Positions 52,127-61,327 of a DNA stretch of 64,000 nucleotides are shown here, piece by piece. Every line of letters starts with the position of its first letter. Within the stretch, counting starts at the first letter, position 1. Below the pieces are notes generated by a model. It had not been told where the DNA came from. It made no database searches and was given only the letters and a program-made list of their open reading frames with translations. The DNA comes from an uncultured Lachnospiraceae bacterium. Lineage in GTDB: Bacteria > Bacillota > Clostridia > Lachnospirales > Lachnospiraceae. A program made the position numbers and the translations under genes. The stretch covers positions 68,187 to 132,186 of the forward strand of contig CAJUQO010000003.1 in the NCBI GenBank assembly GCA_910588295.1, written 5' to 3'.

Positions 52127-53614
52127 ATGGAAGTTTTATACAAGAGTACCAGAGGAAACGGAGAGACGGCCACGGCTTCCCAGGCAATTCTGCAGGGGCT
52201 GGCGGCGGACGGCGGGCTGTATGTGCCGACGGCAGTTCCTGTGCTGGATGTGCCTGTGGAGCGTCTGGCAGAAATGCATTACCGGGAGGTGGCTTATGAG
52301 GTCATGAGCCGTTTCTTCACTGATTTTACGGAGGAGGAGCTAAAGGCATGTATTGACAGGGCCTATGACGCTAAATTTGACACAGAGGAGATCGCTCCGG
52401 TTCATGAGGCGGACGGCATGTATTTCCTGGAGCTTTTCCACGGAGCGACTATAGCTTTCAAGGATATGGCGTTGTCTATTCTCCCCCACCTGATGACCAC
52501 AGCTGCAAGAAAAAATCACGAAAACAAGGAAATTGTGATCCTTACGGCTACTTCCGGCGATACGGGGAAGGCTGCCCTGGCCGGGTTTGCCGATGTGCCG
52601 GGGACAAAGATCGTCGTGTTTTATCCCAAAGACGGCGTAAGCCCGATTCAGGAAAAGCAGATGGTGACACAGAAAGGGGCGAATACCCATGTGGTAGCGA
52701 TCAAAGGGAATTTCGACGACGCCCAGACCGGCGTGAAGAATATTTTTAATGATCCGGCGTTGGCGGACAGGTTTGCCAAAGCCGGATATCGGCTGTCCTC
52801 CGCTAATTCGATCAACATCGGCCGTCTCATTCCCCAAGTGGCCTACTATGTGTATGGCTATGCGCAGTTGCTGAAAAAGGGCTGCCTGGCCAATGAGGAA
52901 ACATTGGATGTAACGGTTCCCACCGGTAATTTCGGCAATATCCTGGCCGCTTATTATGCTAAACAGATGGGCGTGCCCATCGGCAGGCTGATCTGTGCCT
53001 CCAATGAGAATAAAGTGCTTTACGATTTCTTTGCCACGGGCACCTACGACAGAAACAGAGAATTTATCCTGACCTCGTCGCCGTCCATGGATATCCTGAT
53101 CTCCAGCAACCTGGAACGTCTGGTTTACCGCATAGCGGGAGACAGCGAGGAGAAGAACCGTGAGCTGATGAGGGAACTGTCTGCGGGAGGAACCTATACT
53201 GTGACAGATGAAATGCGGGAAAAACTCTCAGATTTCTATGGAGGATATGCGACAGAGGAGGAGACAGCTCGGACAATCCGGAACATCTATAAGAAAACGG
53301 GCTATGTATTGGATACTCATACGGCGGTGGCAGCCTGTGTATGTCAGAAATACAGGGATGAAAAGGGGAATAATACCAAAAATATGGTAATATCTACGGC
53401 CAGTCCTTTCAAATTTACCAGGAGTGTGATGACGGCTATCGATCCGATTCATGAAAAGCTTACGGATTTTGAGATGATCGACGAGCTGTCGAGGATTGCG
53501 GGTGTGAAGGTGCCCCAGGCCATTGAGGAGATTCGTACCGCCCCGGTTCGGCACACCACGGTAGCGGAAGCCGGCAGGATGGCGGAGGCTGTAGAAGCCC
53601 TTTTGGGAATGTAA
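52127..53614 (+). CDS. thrC: Threonine synthase
   Basis: PLP enzyme converting O-phosphohomoserine to threonine, 495 residues (the longer type with an N-terminal extension). It starts MEVLYKSTRGNGETATASQA. The PLP lysine is K112 in HGATIAFKDMALS; TATSGDTGKAALAG and VPTGNFGNILAAYYAKQMG bind the cofactor. GAGGAGAT precedes the ATG. dgt follows 3 bp later and is presumably co-transcribed. Confidence 0.96.
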   Translation: MEVLYKSTRGNGETATASQAILQGLAADGGLYVPTAVPVLDVPVERLAEMHYREVAYEVMSRFFTDFTEEELKACIDRAYDAKFDTEEIAPVHEADGMYFLELFHGATIAFKDMALSILPHLMTTAARKNHENKEIVILTATSGDTGKAALAGFADVPGTKIVVFYPKDGVSPIQEKQMVTQKGANTHVVAIKGNFDDAQTGVKNIFNDPALADRFAKAGYRLSSANSINIGRLIPQVAYYVYGYAQLLKKGCLANEETLDVTVPTGNFGNILAAYYAKQMGVPIGRLICASNENKVLYDFFATGTYDRNREFILTSSPSMDILISSNLERLVYRIAGDSEEKNRELMRELSAGGTYTVTDEMREKLSDFYGGYATEEETARTIRNIYKKTGYVLDTHTAVAACVCQKYRDEKGNNTKNMVISTASPFKFTRSVMTAIDPIHEKLTDFEMIDELSRIAGVKVPQAIEEIRTAPVRHTTVAEAGRMAEAVEALLGM

Positions 53615-53617
53615 AGT

Positions 53618-55033
53618 ATGGAATGGAAAAAACTGTTATCGGAAAAGAGAGCGGGAGCGTATCGGTCTTCACGGAAGAGGGAAGATATAGATCTTAGAAG
53701 TGAATTTGAAAAGGACTACCACCGGATCGTCAGCAGCGCCTCTTTTCGGCGTCTTCAGGATAAGACCCAGGTATTCCCCCTGGATAAGAGTGATTTCATC
53801 CGTACCCGCCTGACCCATTCCCTGGAAGTGTCCTCTCTGGCCAAATCCCTGGGGCAGAATATTTCGGAATATATTTTGCAGAACCACATGGCAGAGGATT
53901 TTACCTACCGCATGAAGGAGGATGTCGGTACCATCCTGATGTGTGCCGGGCTGATCCACGATATCGGCAACCCGCCCTTCGGCCATTTCGGGGAGGATTC
54001 CATACGGGAGTGGTTTCAGAAGCATCTGGCCGAATACAGCTTCAAAGGTACGCAGGTCACAGAGCTTTTGTCCCGGCAGATGCTCCGCGATCTCTATTAT
54101 TTCGAGGGAAATGCCCAGGCTTTCCGGTTGGTGACAAAGCTCCATTATCTGGTCAATGAACAGGGTATGAACCTGACCTACGGGCTTTTATCCACGATGG
54201 TCAAATATCCCGTATCCTCCACAGAGATGGATCCGGATTCCGCAGATGTACGCAGACAGAAGATGGGATATTTTCTGAGCGAGGAGGGTATCTTCCGCGA
54301 GATCAGCAGGGAGACGGGCACGGGCGCCGCCCGCCATCCCTTGTCATACATTCTGGAAGCGGCGGATGACATCGCCTACCTGACCGCCGACGTGGAGGAT
54401 GCTTTTAAAAAGGGCTGCATTTCTTATGATATTCTGACCAGGGAGCTGAAAAAGGAGCTGGCGGCCTATCCGGCGGGAGAGGATTTTGATCCCCCGGCGG
54501 AGCTGGAGCGCCTGTATCGACGGGAAAAGAGTGCGCAGAGTACGGAATCGAAGCTGTATGCCGTCCAGAACTGGCTGGTCGAGATACAGTCCCATCTGAT
54601 CTCCTGTGCGACCCGGGGATTTATCTCCCATTATGATGAGATTATGGCGGGAACATGGGCCAGCGATATTTTTCATGGCACGGGGGCCGAGGGTATACGG
54701 GCAGCCCTGCACAACATTGCGTTCCGCAATGCTTTTGAGTCCATACCGATCCTCCGGATTGAAGTAGGGGCCGGAAAAATGATGGACGATATACTGGAGC
54801 GGCTGATTCCCGCTTTTATTTTGTATGATACCGATGAAAAGATCGGCATGATCGAGCATAAGATGACTCAGCTCGTATCGGAAAATTACCGGCAGATCTA
54901 TCATTTTTATTCGGATGGGAGATCGGAAATCGAACGGCTGTATCTGCGGCTTCTGCTGGTGACGGATTATGTCAGCGGCATGACGGACAGCTTTGCCAGG
55001 GATCTGTATCAGGAGGTGAATGGGATTCTGTGA
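53618..55033 (+). CDS. dgt: Deoxyguanosinetriphosphate triphosphohydrolase (dGTPase)
   Basis: HD-domain enzyme cutting dGTP to deoxyguanosine and triphosphate; 471 residues. Motifs: SFRRLQDKTQVFPL, RTRLTHSLEVSSLAKSLG (metal His), CAGLIHDIGNPPFGHFGED (HD) and EAADDIAYLTADVEDAFK. The length and FGHFGED fit the E. coli Dgt-like group. The start follows thrC by three bases and uses the Shine-Dalgarno-poor AAAGT region, pointing to coupling. A terminator follows. Confidence 0.94.
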   Translation: MEWKKLLSEKRAGAYRSSRKREDIDLRSEFEKDYHRIVSSASFRRLQDKTQVFPLDKSDFIRTRLTHSLEVSSLAKSLGQNISEYILQNHMAEDFTYRMKEDVGTILMCAGLIHDIGNPPFGHFGEDSIREWFQKHLAEYSFKGTQVTELLSRQMLRDLYYFEGNAQAFRLVTKLHYLVNEQGMNLTYGLLSTMVKYPVSSTEMDPDSADVRRQKMGYFLSEEGIFREISRETGTGAARHPLSYILEAADDIAYLTADVEDAFKKGCISYDILTRELKKELAAYPAGEDFDPPAELERLYRREKSAQSTESKLYAVQNWLVEIQSHLISCATRGFISHYDEIMAGTWASDIFHGTGAEGIRAALHNIAFRNAFESIPILRIEVGAGKMMDDILERLIPAFILYDTDEKIGMIEHKMTQLVSENYRQIYHFYSDGRSEIERLYLRLLLVTDYVSGMTDSFARDLYQEVNGIL

Positions 55034-55095
55034 GAAAAAGCCAGAGGAAAAGGAGATACCGGTAAACAGGACAAAAAACGAATACAATCTGTCAT

Positions 55096-55123
55096 ACCCC
55101 GGTCATGTGCCGGGGTGTTTTTT
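55096..55123 (+). terminator. Intrinsic terminator after dgt
   Basis: 7-bp stem ACCCCGG / CCGGGGT (55096-55102, 55110-55116), 7-nt loop, then GTTTTTT. The rest of the 326-bp gap before 55360 holds a promoter and no other recognised feature. Confidence 0.85.
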
Positions 55124-55272
55124 CTGAATTTTTCATACTATATAAATGAAGAACAGAATTTAGTAAAAATATGCGGCGTGATGCCGTAAGATTTGGAAAA
55201 GAGTGTATAATGGATTCAGGGCTACCGGTAACAAGTCCGATGCAGCCATAGTATAAATCGGGAAAAATGGAA

Positions 55273-55301
55273 TTGTGATTGTAATGAAAGGATGTTATAC
55301 T
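55273..55301 (+). promoter_or_regulatory. Promoter of the kinase-binding protein operon
   Basis: TTGTGA (55273-55278), 17-bp spacer, TATACT (55296-55301), 58 bp before the start codon. Confidence 0.6.
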
Positions 55302-55359
55302 GGTTTAAGAATAAATTATGCGAATCGGAGCAACTGCTTAAAAGGTCATCGATAGAAAA

Positions 55360-57930
55360 ATGGAAAAGAAAGAGAATAAAAACGAAAAAAAAATTTTAGC
55401 GGCTCTGGTAGTAGTGGTTTTCCTGATCCTGGGAAGTTTTGTTTTTTATATTTCTACCAGAATTTCGGAGGAGATGTCCCTGTCGGCCCTCAGCAATCTG
55501 ACCGAAAGCCTGGAGCTGATCAAGGGCGCTGTGGAGACATATTTTGAAAATGAGGCAGAGTACCAGAAGCTTTTGGCGAAAGAGATTGCGGTTATGGATA
55601 ATCCGGAGGATTTTGTCAGCCGCTATGAGAGCAGCGATATGATGATCAAGCTGTCCCTGGTTCTTGCCGGGAGTGAGCAGGGAATATCCAACACCGGGGG
55701 GATATTTTCTCCGGGGACATTGAGCTTTCCGGAGGGGAACGCAGTAGCGGATCTGCCCGTTTCCACCGCCTATATTAATGAAATGGGAACCTGGGCTTAC
55801 ACAATGAAGTGCCCGGTGGAAAGGGACGGAAAGGAGATCGCCGTTCTCTACGCGGAGTATATTTATGATGCTCTTGCAAAGGTGCTTCCCGATAAGTTTT
55901 ACAACAGCAAGGCCGTTCTTTATGTTATGGATGTGAAAAGTGAGCGGTTGATTTTAAAGCCAAAAGGAAGAGGAGAGCGAGAGGCAGGCCATGTGAATCT
56001 CGAAGATTTTTACCGTGCAAATGAGATTCGGGAGGATGATATTCAGGAAGAGATTGCCGAAAATATCAGGAATGGCAGAAACGTAATGTTTTATCATCAG
56101 GTTCAGAAGGAAGACGCCCTGATCTATATGTGGGCGGTGAATGAGGGTACGCTGTATTTCATCGGCTATGTTCCGGTGCAGGCAATCCAGGAGGAGGGCG
56201 ATGCGGTAAATCAGAATATTCTCATTGTAATTCTGGTGATGCTGGCGGCATTTTTTGCTTGTTTCTCTATGTTTTTCTTCCATGAACGACAGCAGAACAG
56301 ACTTCGCAAAGAGCAGGAGGAAGAACGGGAGCTTTACAATCAGCAGTTGGCGGAGGCCTTGCGGGCGGCTCAGGCTGCCAGTATTTCCAAAACAACTTTT
56401 CTGTCCAATATGTCCCACGATATTCGGACGCCTATGAACGCGATTTTGGGCTTTACCACTCTGCTGGCCAGGGATGCGGACAATGAGGCAAAGGTACGGG
56501 AGTATACGAAGAAAATTACCTCTTCCGGACAGCATCTGTTAAGCCTGATTAATGATATCCTGGATGTGTCCAAGATAGAGAGCGGAAAGGCCGTGCTCAC
56601 CATCGGGCAGTTTATGCTGAGCAACGTGATTTCCTCTGTGGATGCCATTATCCGTCCGGCTGCCAGGGATAAGGGACAGGACTTTCAGATCTCCGTCACC
56701 GGAATCAGTCATGAATGTCTGATCGGTGATGAGACCAGGCTGAATCAGATTCTGATCAATTTGCTTTCTAATGCCGTGAAATATACCCAGGAGGGCGGGA
56801 ATATCTGGTTCCGCATCATTGGGCTGGAGCAGAGATCCAGTCAGTATGAGTATATCCGTATTGAGGTGGAAGATAATGGCTTCGGAATGACGCCGGAATA
56901 TCTGGAGGTTATCTTTGACGCCTTTACCAGAGCAGAGAATAGCACGACCAACAAAGTGCAGGGGACTGGACTTGGAATGGCCATTACAAAGAATATTGTA
57001 GAGCTGATGGGAGGCACCATAGAGGTTGCCAGCGAGGTGGATAAAGGGACGCTCTTTACCGTAGAACTGGAGCTGCGGATCTCGGATCTGGAGGCGGATT
57101 CTACTTTCTGGGATCATTATGGGATTTCACGTATTCTGGTGGTTGACGATGACGATGATGCCCTGGCCAGCATTCGATCCCGTATGGAGATTACAAAAGT
57201 GCTGGTAGATACCTGTTCCGGTGGAGAGGATGCCGTGCGGATGGCAGAGGGAGCCAGGGAGAGGGGCGAGCCCTATGAACTGGTGCTTCTGGATCTGAAA
57301 ATGCCGGGAATGGATGGCATTGAGACAGCCGCGAGGCTGCGGGAACGCATACCGGAGCATATACCTATCGTGCTTTTGACAGCCCGTGACTGGGAGGAAA
57401 TCGAGGAGAAAGCGATGAAGTCCGGGATTGACGCATTTCTCGCAAAACCCTTATTTGTGTCTGCACTGAAGGAAAAGATTCTGGAAATGTACGCAATGAA
57501 CAGTGAAACGGCAACTGTCGGCGAAGAAGATAACAACTTGGAGGGAATGCATTTTCTGGTGGCGGAGGATAATGAGATCAACGCGGAGATTCTGGAAGAA
57601 CTTTTGGAGCTGGAGGGGGCTACCTGTGAAATCGCATCCAATGGACAGCTTGTTGTGGAGAGGTTTTTGGCTGCCGGGGCGAATGAATTTGACGCGATTC
57701 TGATGGATGTGCAGATGCCGGTAATGAATGGCTATGAGGCCACCAGAAAAATACGGGCTTTGGATAGGGAGGATGCCGGCACCATTTTCATTGTTGCCAT
57801 GACGGCAAATGCTTTTGCGGAGGATGTAAAAGACGCCATTCAATCGGGAATGAATGCCCATGTGGCGAAGCCGGTGGATATGGAAGTGTTAAAGCAAACT
57901 ATAAAAAATGCAAAGACAGCGGGAAAATAA
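55360..57930 (+). CDS. Hybrid sensor histidine kinase with two receiver domains
   Basis: An 856-residue membrane kinase. TM1 at about 11-32, an extracytoplasmic sensor of about 255 residues (Cache-like), TM2 at about 288-307 and a short coiled coil. Next are HisKA with H353 in NMSHDIRTPMNAIL, and HATPase (NLLSNAVKYTQEGGN, FTRAENSTTNKVQGTGLGMA). Two receivers follow: the first with D645 in LLDLKMPGMDG, the second with D783 in LMDVQMPVMNG. No Hpt or DNA-binding output domain. The start is ATG 55360, with a poor upstream site (GATAGAAA). The solute-binding gene follows 3 bp later. Confidence 0.95.
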   Translation: MEKKENKNEKKILAALVVVVFLILGSFVFYISTRISEEMSLSALSNLTESLELIKGAVETYFENEAEYQKLLAKEIAVMDNPEDFVSRYESSDMMIKLSLVLAGSEQGISNTGGIFSPGTLSFPEGNAVADLPVSTAYINEMGTWAYTMKCPVERDGKEIAVLYAEYIYDALAKVLPDKFYNSKAVLYVMDVKSERLILKPKGRGEREAGHVNLEDFYRANEIREDDIQEEIAENIRNGRNVMFYHQVQKEDALIYMWAVNEGTLYFIGYVPVQAIQEEGDAVNQNILIVILVMLAAFFACFSMFFFHERQQNRLRKEQEEERELYNQQLAEALRAAQAASISKTTFLSNMSHDIRTPMNAILGFTTLLARDADNEAKVREYTKKITSSGQHLLSLINDILDVSKIESGKAVLTIGQFMLSNVISSVDAIIRPAARDKGQDFQISVTGISHECLIGDETRLNQILINLLSNAVKYTQEGGNIWFRIIGLEQRSSQYEYIRIEVEDNGFGMTPEYLEVIFDAFTRAENSTTNKVQGTGLGMAITKNIVELMGGTIEVASEVDKGTLFTVELELRISDLEADSTFWDHYGISRILVVDDDDDALASIRSRMEITKVLVDTCSGGEDAVRMAEGARERGEPYELVLLDLKMPGMDGIETAARLRERIPEHIPIVLLTARDWEEIEEKAMKSGIDAFLAKPLFVSALKEKILEMYAMNSETATVGEEDNNLEGMHFLVAEDNEINAEILEELLELEGATCEIASNGQLVVERFLAAGANEFDAILMDVQMPVMNGYEATRKIRALDREDAGTIFIVAMTANAFAEDVKDAIQSGMNAHVAKPVDMEVLKQTIKNAKTAGK

Positions 57931-57933
57931 AAC

Positions 57934-59229
57934 ATGAAAAAAATATGTATGATTTTGACGGCGTGTATCCTGTTGACAGGAGTTTCGGCCTGTGGAAAAA
58001 AGGAGGATACTACGGTAAATCTGATACAGGAGGATCAGCAGGAAAACAGGGTTGTCAATCTTTTCAGCCCCATGGAAAAGTCGGATCCCGATGCCGAGAA
58101 TGTGGCGAGGGCCGCCCAGGAACTGACGGTGATCATGGCGGAGGAACAACTGAATCTGACTGTGGAATATTCGATTTATACGGCGGAGGATTATAAGGAT
58201 AAGACATACGATGACGTTTGTCTGGCGCGGGCCAGAAGCAATATGGACGATCTGTACTTGCTGAATCCGGATACGATTCAGATTCTGGGTGAAGAGGGGA
58301 TCCTGGCCGATCTCTCCGGTCTTGAGAGCGCCGAAAACCTGCGGGAACTCGTAAAAACTGCCAATACGGTAGACGGAAAACTGGTGGCGATTCCCCAGGA
58401 AGTAGTAGCCTATGGTCTCTTTGTAAATCAGGATATGTTTGAACAATATGGGCTAAAGTTGCCGGAAACACCGGAAGAACTTCTGGAATGCTGCAGGGTA
58501 TTTAAGGAAAATGGCATTACTACGCCAATCGGAGCCAATCGCTGGTGGCTGGAATGCTTTGTTCTGGCAATGGGCTATGCGGATATGTATAATGGCGACA
58601 GCACGGAAGCGGAGATAGAGGCGCTAAACAGCGGGGAGACAAAGTTAAGCAGTTATATGCGCCCCGGTTTTGAATTCCTGAAGAAAATGATCGATTTGGG
58701 CTATATTGATGCCGAGACTGCCTATACCTCTGAGGCTATTGAGGGGGAGGGGCCAGATTTTCTGGCACAAAAGACGCCGATTGTGATGGCCTACTGGGGC
58801 GCCGCCAATTCGGAGACTGCCTATGGCAAGCCGGGGTTTAATATGCAGGTTATCGGATTTCCCAGTAGCTATGGGCAGATGCCTGTGGTATCCATGTCGG
58901 GCTATGGAGTAAGCGCCAATGCGGAGCATCTGGAGGACACCCTGAAGGTGGTGGATATCATGCTTTCTGATGAAGCTCTTCAGGTTTTTGCGGAAAAAAA
59001 TAATGTGATTTCGCCCTCCAAAAATGTGGAGGTGGAGTATATCGACGCCTTGAAACCTTTGAGTGACCGGATTAATGAGGGCATCTATGTGCTCGGATCC
59101 AATGCGAATATGAAGGTGGAACAGTGGGGAAATATCTGTCTTGTGGTGCGGAAGCTCCTTGAGGGCGCCTCCGTAGATGAATGTATGGCGGAATTTGACA
59201 GGTTGCAGGAGGAATCCCTGGCGGAGTAG
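57934..59229 (+). CDS. Extracellular solute-binding lipoprotein (ABC type), orphan
   Basis: A 431-residue lipoprotein; signal peptide with lipobox VSAC (Cys20). The body is a family-1 extracellular binding-protein fold, with DLSGLESAENLRELVKTANT, GKLVAIPQEVVAYGLFVN and NRWWLECFVLAMGYADMYNG, as in sugar-binding proteins. No permease or ATPase gene is adjacent, and it lies directly after the sensor kinase, so it may present ligand to the kinase. Sugar class unknown. Confidence 0.9.
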   Translation: MKKICMILTACILLTGVSACGKKEDTTVNLIQEDQQENRVVNLFSPMEKSDPDAENVARAAQELTVIMAEEQLNLTVEYSIYTAEDYKDKTYDDVCLARARSNMDDLYLLNPDTIQILGEEGILADLSGLESAENLRELVKTANTVDGKLVAIPQEVVAYGLFVNQDMFEQYGLKLPETPEELLECCRVFKENGITTPIGANRWWLECFVLAMGYADMYNGDSTEAEIEALNSGETKLSSYMRPGFEFLKKMIDLGYIDAETAYTSEAIEGEGPDFLAQKTPIVMAYWGAANSETAYGKPGFNMQVIGFPSSYGQMPVVSMSGYGVSANAEHLEDTLKVVDIMLSDEALQVFAEKNNVISPSKNVEVEYIDALKPLSDRINEGIYVLGSNANMKVEQWGNICLVVRKLLEGASVDECMAEFDRLQEESLAE

Positions 59230-59288
59230 GAAAATCTCCCCATTTTTATCATATTATATGAGTAAAAGATAAAAGTAAGAAGATAAAA

Positions 59289-60113
59289 ATGGATATGTTG
59301 ACGGGAAAAAATATTGATATTGTGGTGCTGGACTCGGGCATTGAGGCCCATCCGGATTTTGAGGGACGTATCGCCTCCTTTATAGATTTTGTGGATGGAA
59401 GAGAGGCTTTGTATGATGATTTCGGCCATGGTACCCATGTGGCGGGAATCATTGCGGGCAGCGGCCGGATGTCCGGAGGAGCCTGCAGAGGCCATGCCCC
59501 GGCAGCCCGGCTGCATGTATTAAAGATTCTGGACGGCAGGGGAAACGGAAACCGGGATGCCATCCGTCAGGCTCTCGGCTGGATACAGAAAAACAGGGTG
59601 TCAAAAAAACTGAAAATACTGAATTTTTCCGTGGGGACGGTGGGAAATAGCCACGCCCTGCACAGGGAGATCCTGGATGCTGTGGAGAGTATGGTGGGGA
59701 TGGGCCTGATCGTGGTAGCAGCGGCGGGTAATTTAGGCCCCCGGGCGGGAACAGTCACGGCTCCGGGCAGCAGCCGCAAGGTGCTGACTGTGGGAGCCAG
59801 CGATATGCTGCAGCGCTCCTTTGCCTATTCGGGGAGAGGTCCTACCATGGACTGTGTGTGCAAGCCAGAGGTGATTTTTCCCGGTAAAAGGATCAGAGCC
59901 TGCGCCGCTTCCTGCGAAAAAAAAGGATGGTACTGTGAAAAAAGCGGCACATCCATGTCCAGCGCCGCCGTGTCCGGTATTCTGGCCTGTTATCTGGAAA
60001 AGCATCCGGGCGCCACAAACCGGGATATCAAGCTCCGCATCCGGGAGTGCGCAAGGGATCTGGGTTATCCTATGAATGTGCAGGGGGCTGATGTTATTAT
60101 AGTGTCAAGTTAG
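59289..60113 (+). CDS. Minimal S8 family serine peptidase (subtilase)
   Basis: A 274-residue subtilisin-like protease with an intact catalytic set: D15 (VVLDSGIEAHPDF), H50 (HGTHVAGII), N148 of the oxyanion hole (AAAGNLGP) and S222 (GTSMSSAAVSG). It lacks a signal peptide, prodomain and most of the usual N-terminal strand, so it is either a minimal intracellular type or uses a separate chaperone. The frame begins at ATG 59289, with only a weak ribosome binding site. Its last codons lie on one of the repeats TATAGTGTCAA (60098). Confidence 0.88.
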   Translation: MDMLTGKNIDIVVLDSGIEAHPDFEGRIASFIDFVDGREALYDDFGHGTHVAGIIAGSGRMSGGACRGHAPAARLHVLKILDGRGNGNRDAIRQALGWIQKNRVSKKLKILNFSVGTVGNSHALHREILDAVESMVGMGLIVVAAAGNLGPRAGTVTAPGSSRKVLTVGASDMLQRSFAYSGRGPTMDCVCKPEVIFPGKRIRACAASCEKKGWYCEKSGTSMSSAAVSGILACYLEKHPGATNRDIKLRIRECARDLGYPMNVQGADVIIVSS

Positions 60114-60329
60114 AGGAAAGCCTGAAAACATAAGGGGTTCCGCTGATTTTGCCCTGAAGAAATTTCGCTGTGAAAACAGCGAACCGGGGTAGAAATGGAG
60201 AAATTTTATCCCTGGAACTGGGAAAACCAGACACTTGACACTAAAATAACATAAACCTGTCTGATGATGGAGTTTTCTAAAAATTATTTCTGTTTCATTC
60301 TTGAGAATTTTCTGAATCTATAGTGTCAA
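60098..60329. repeat. Direct repeats TATAGTGTCAA bounding 221 bp
   Basis: The 11-mer occurs at 60098-60108 and 60319-60329, with an inverted copy TTGACACTA at 60235-60243. The enclosed segment has no ORF I can support. It may be a small inserted or excised element whose left copy overlaps the 3' end of the subtilase. Confidence 0.4.
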
Positions 60330-60355
60330 TTGTTGAAATTTCCTAAATACAATTT

Positions 60356-60535
60356 TTGTCGGAGAGGCTGCAGCGTGACTTTGCGGAACTGCGGAAATAT
60401 TACGATGCAGGCGACTGGTTTAATTTTGATATTTTCTTTGAGGGGGGTGAGGCAACCGTCAAGGGATATTATCTGGCAGGGAAAATCAGCCGGGCAGACC
60501 TGGACTGCATTTTTCGGAAGTATGGGATTTTGTGA
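60356..60535 (+). CDS. Small hypothetical protein in accessory region (59 aa, possible)
   Basis: A TTG-start frame (LSERLQRDFAELRKYYDAGD, then a segment with WFNFDIFFEGGEAT, ending IFRKYGIL). The composition is protein-like, but no good ribosome binding site is present. It could be the end of a longer gene interrupted at the repeats. Overlaps the next small frame by 4 bp (GTGA), which favours real coupled coding. Confidence 0.35.
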   Translation: MSERLQRDFAELRKYYDAGDWFNFDIFFEGGEATVKGYYLAGKISRADLDCIFRKYGIL

Positions 60536-60693
60536 AAGGAATCTGTTGGGTAAATACCACGATTACCGATTATTTGGGGCAGATAGCAAGCTGGGTGGAT
60601 GACTGTTCTGTTTTTGATGATACGGTGGATTGGGAAAAGCCGGATTACAAAACATTTGCGAAAATATTGTATATGGGAAAGATATATGAATAA
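60532..60693 (+). CDS. Small hypothetical protein (53 aa, possible)
   Basis: GTG 60532 to TAA 60693, starting MKGICWVNTTITDYLGQIAS and ending KTFAKILYMGKIYE. Codon pattern and the 4-bp overlap with the previous frame suggest coding. No family recognised; similar small proteins occur in Clostridial conjugative elements. Confidence 0.35.
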   Translation: MKGICWVNTTITDYLGQIASWVDDCSVFDDTVDWEKPDYKTFAKILYMGKIYE

Positions 60694-60740
60694 ACGGAGA
60701 AATGGAGTTTTGTGATTCAGGACAGAAGGAGGTAAATGGA

Positions 60741-61073
60741 GTGGCGGTCACAGTAAACATTTATTATAGCGGTGATAATGGAAATGCAGTTAAATTTGCG
60801 GAAGAAATGGTTTCAAGCGGTACTGTCAGTGCCATCCGTGCGGAAGATGGAAACATGAGGTATGAATATTTTTTCCCAATGGAGGATAAGGAGACTGTGC
60901 TTTTAATCGACAGTTGGAAAGACCAGCATTCCTTAGACGTCCACCATGCCTCTCCTATGATGGCAAAGATTACGGAACTTCGGGAGAAATATGGCTTGCA
61001 TATGAGGGTGGAACGGTATGTATCTGATGCAACTGGGATTCCTGCGGCGGACAGGACATTTATAAGGAAATGA
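60741..61073 (+). CDS. Antibiotic biosynthesis monooxygenase-like (ABM) protein
   Basis: A 110-residue ferredoxin-like ABM-domain protein (VTVNIYYSGDNGNAVKFAEE, FPMEDKETVLLIDSWKD, LDVHHASPMMAKI). Such proteins act as quinol monooxygenases or dimeric detoxifying enzymes; the substrate is not predictable. The start is GTG 60741, 8 bp after AAGGAGG; an upstream ATG in frame lacks a site. Confidence 0.75.
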   Translation: MAVTVNIYYSGDNGNAVKFAEEMVSSGTVSAIRAEDGNMRYEYFFPMEDKETVLLIDSWKDQHSLDVHHASPMMAKITELREKYGLHMRVERYVSDATGIPAADRTFIRK

Positions 61074-61081
61074 GGATTGTA

Positions 61082-61327
61082 TCAGGAGAATCCTTTTATG
61101 GAAATATCCAGTCCTGACTGCTGTGCAGGTCTTTTCTCCTGAATAGATTCCAGGCAGGCCTTTCTTACACGGCGGAGCCGGTAATAATAATTCGCTTTTG
61201 TAATGCCGTGGCAGGCACACCATTCAACAACGCTCATGCCGGTCGGGCGGCCCTGGCAGTCCCGGATCTGTGCGGCCCATTCCCGGAGACGGCACTGCTC
61301 AGCCACCATGGTTGTTTCTGAACTCAT
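61082..61327 (-). mobile_element. IS66 family accessory protein TnpA remnant
   Basis: The reverse frame encodes 81 residues with VVEWCACHGITKANYYYRLR, the mark of IS66-type TnpA. In a full IS66, tnpB and tnpC would follow toward lower coordinates; instead there is the ABM gene. So this is a truncated IS66 copy with only TnpA left. No clear end repeat was located. Confidence 0.7.

Noticed and set aside
55205..55265. Riboswitch candidate before the kinase gene
   Set aside because: The segment lies upstream of the assigned promoter and I cannot match any known class.
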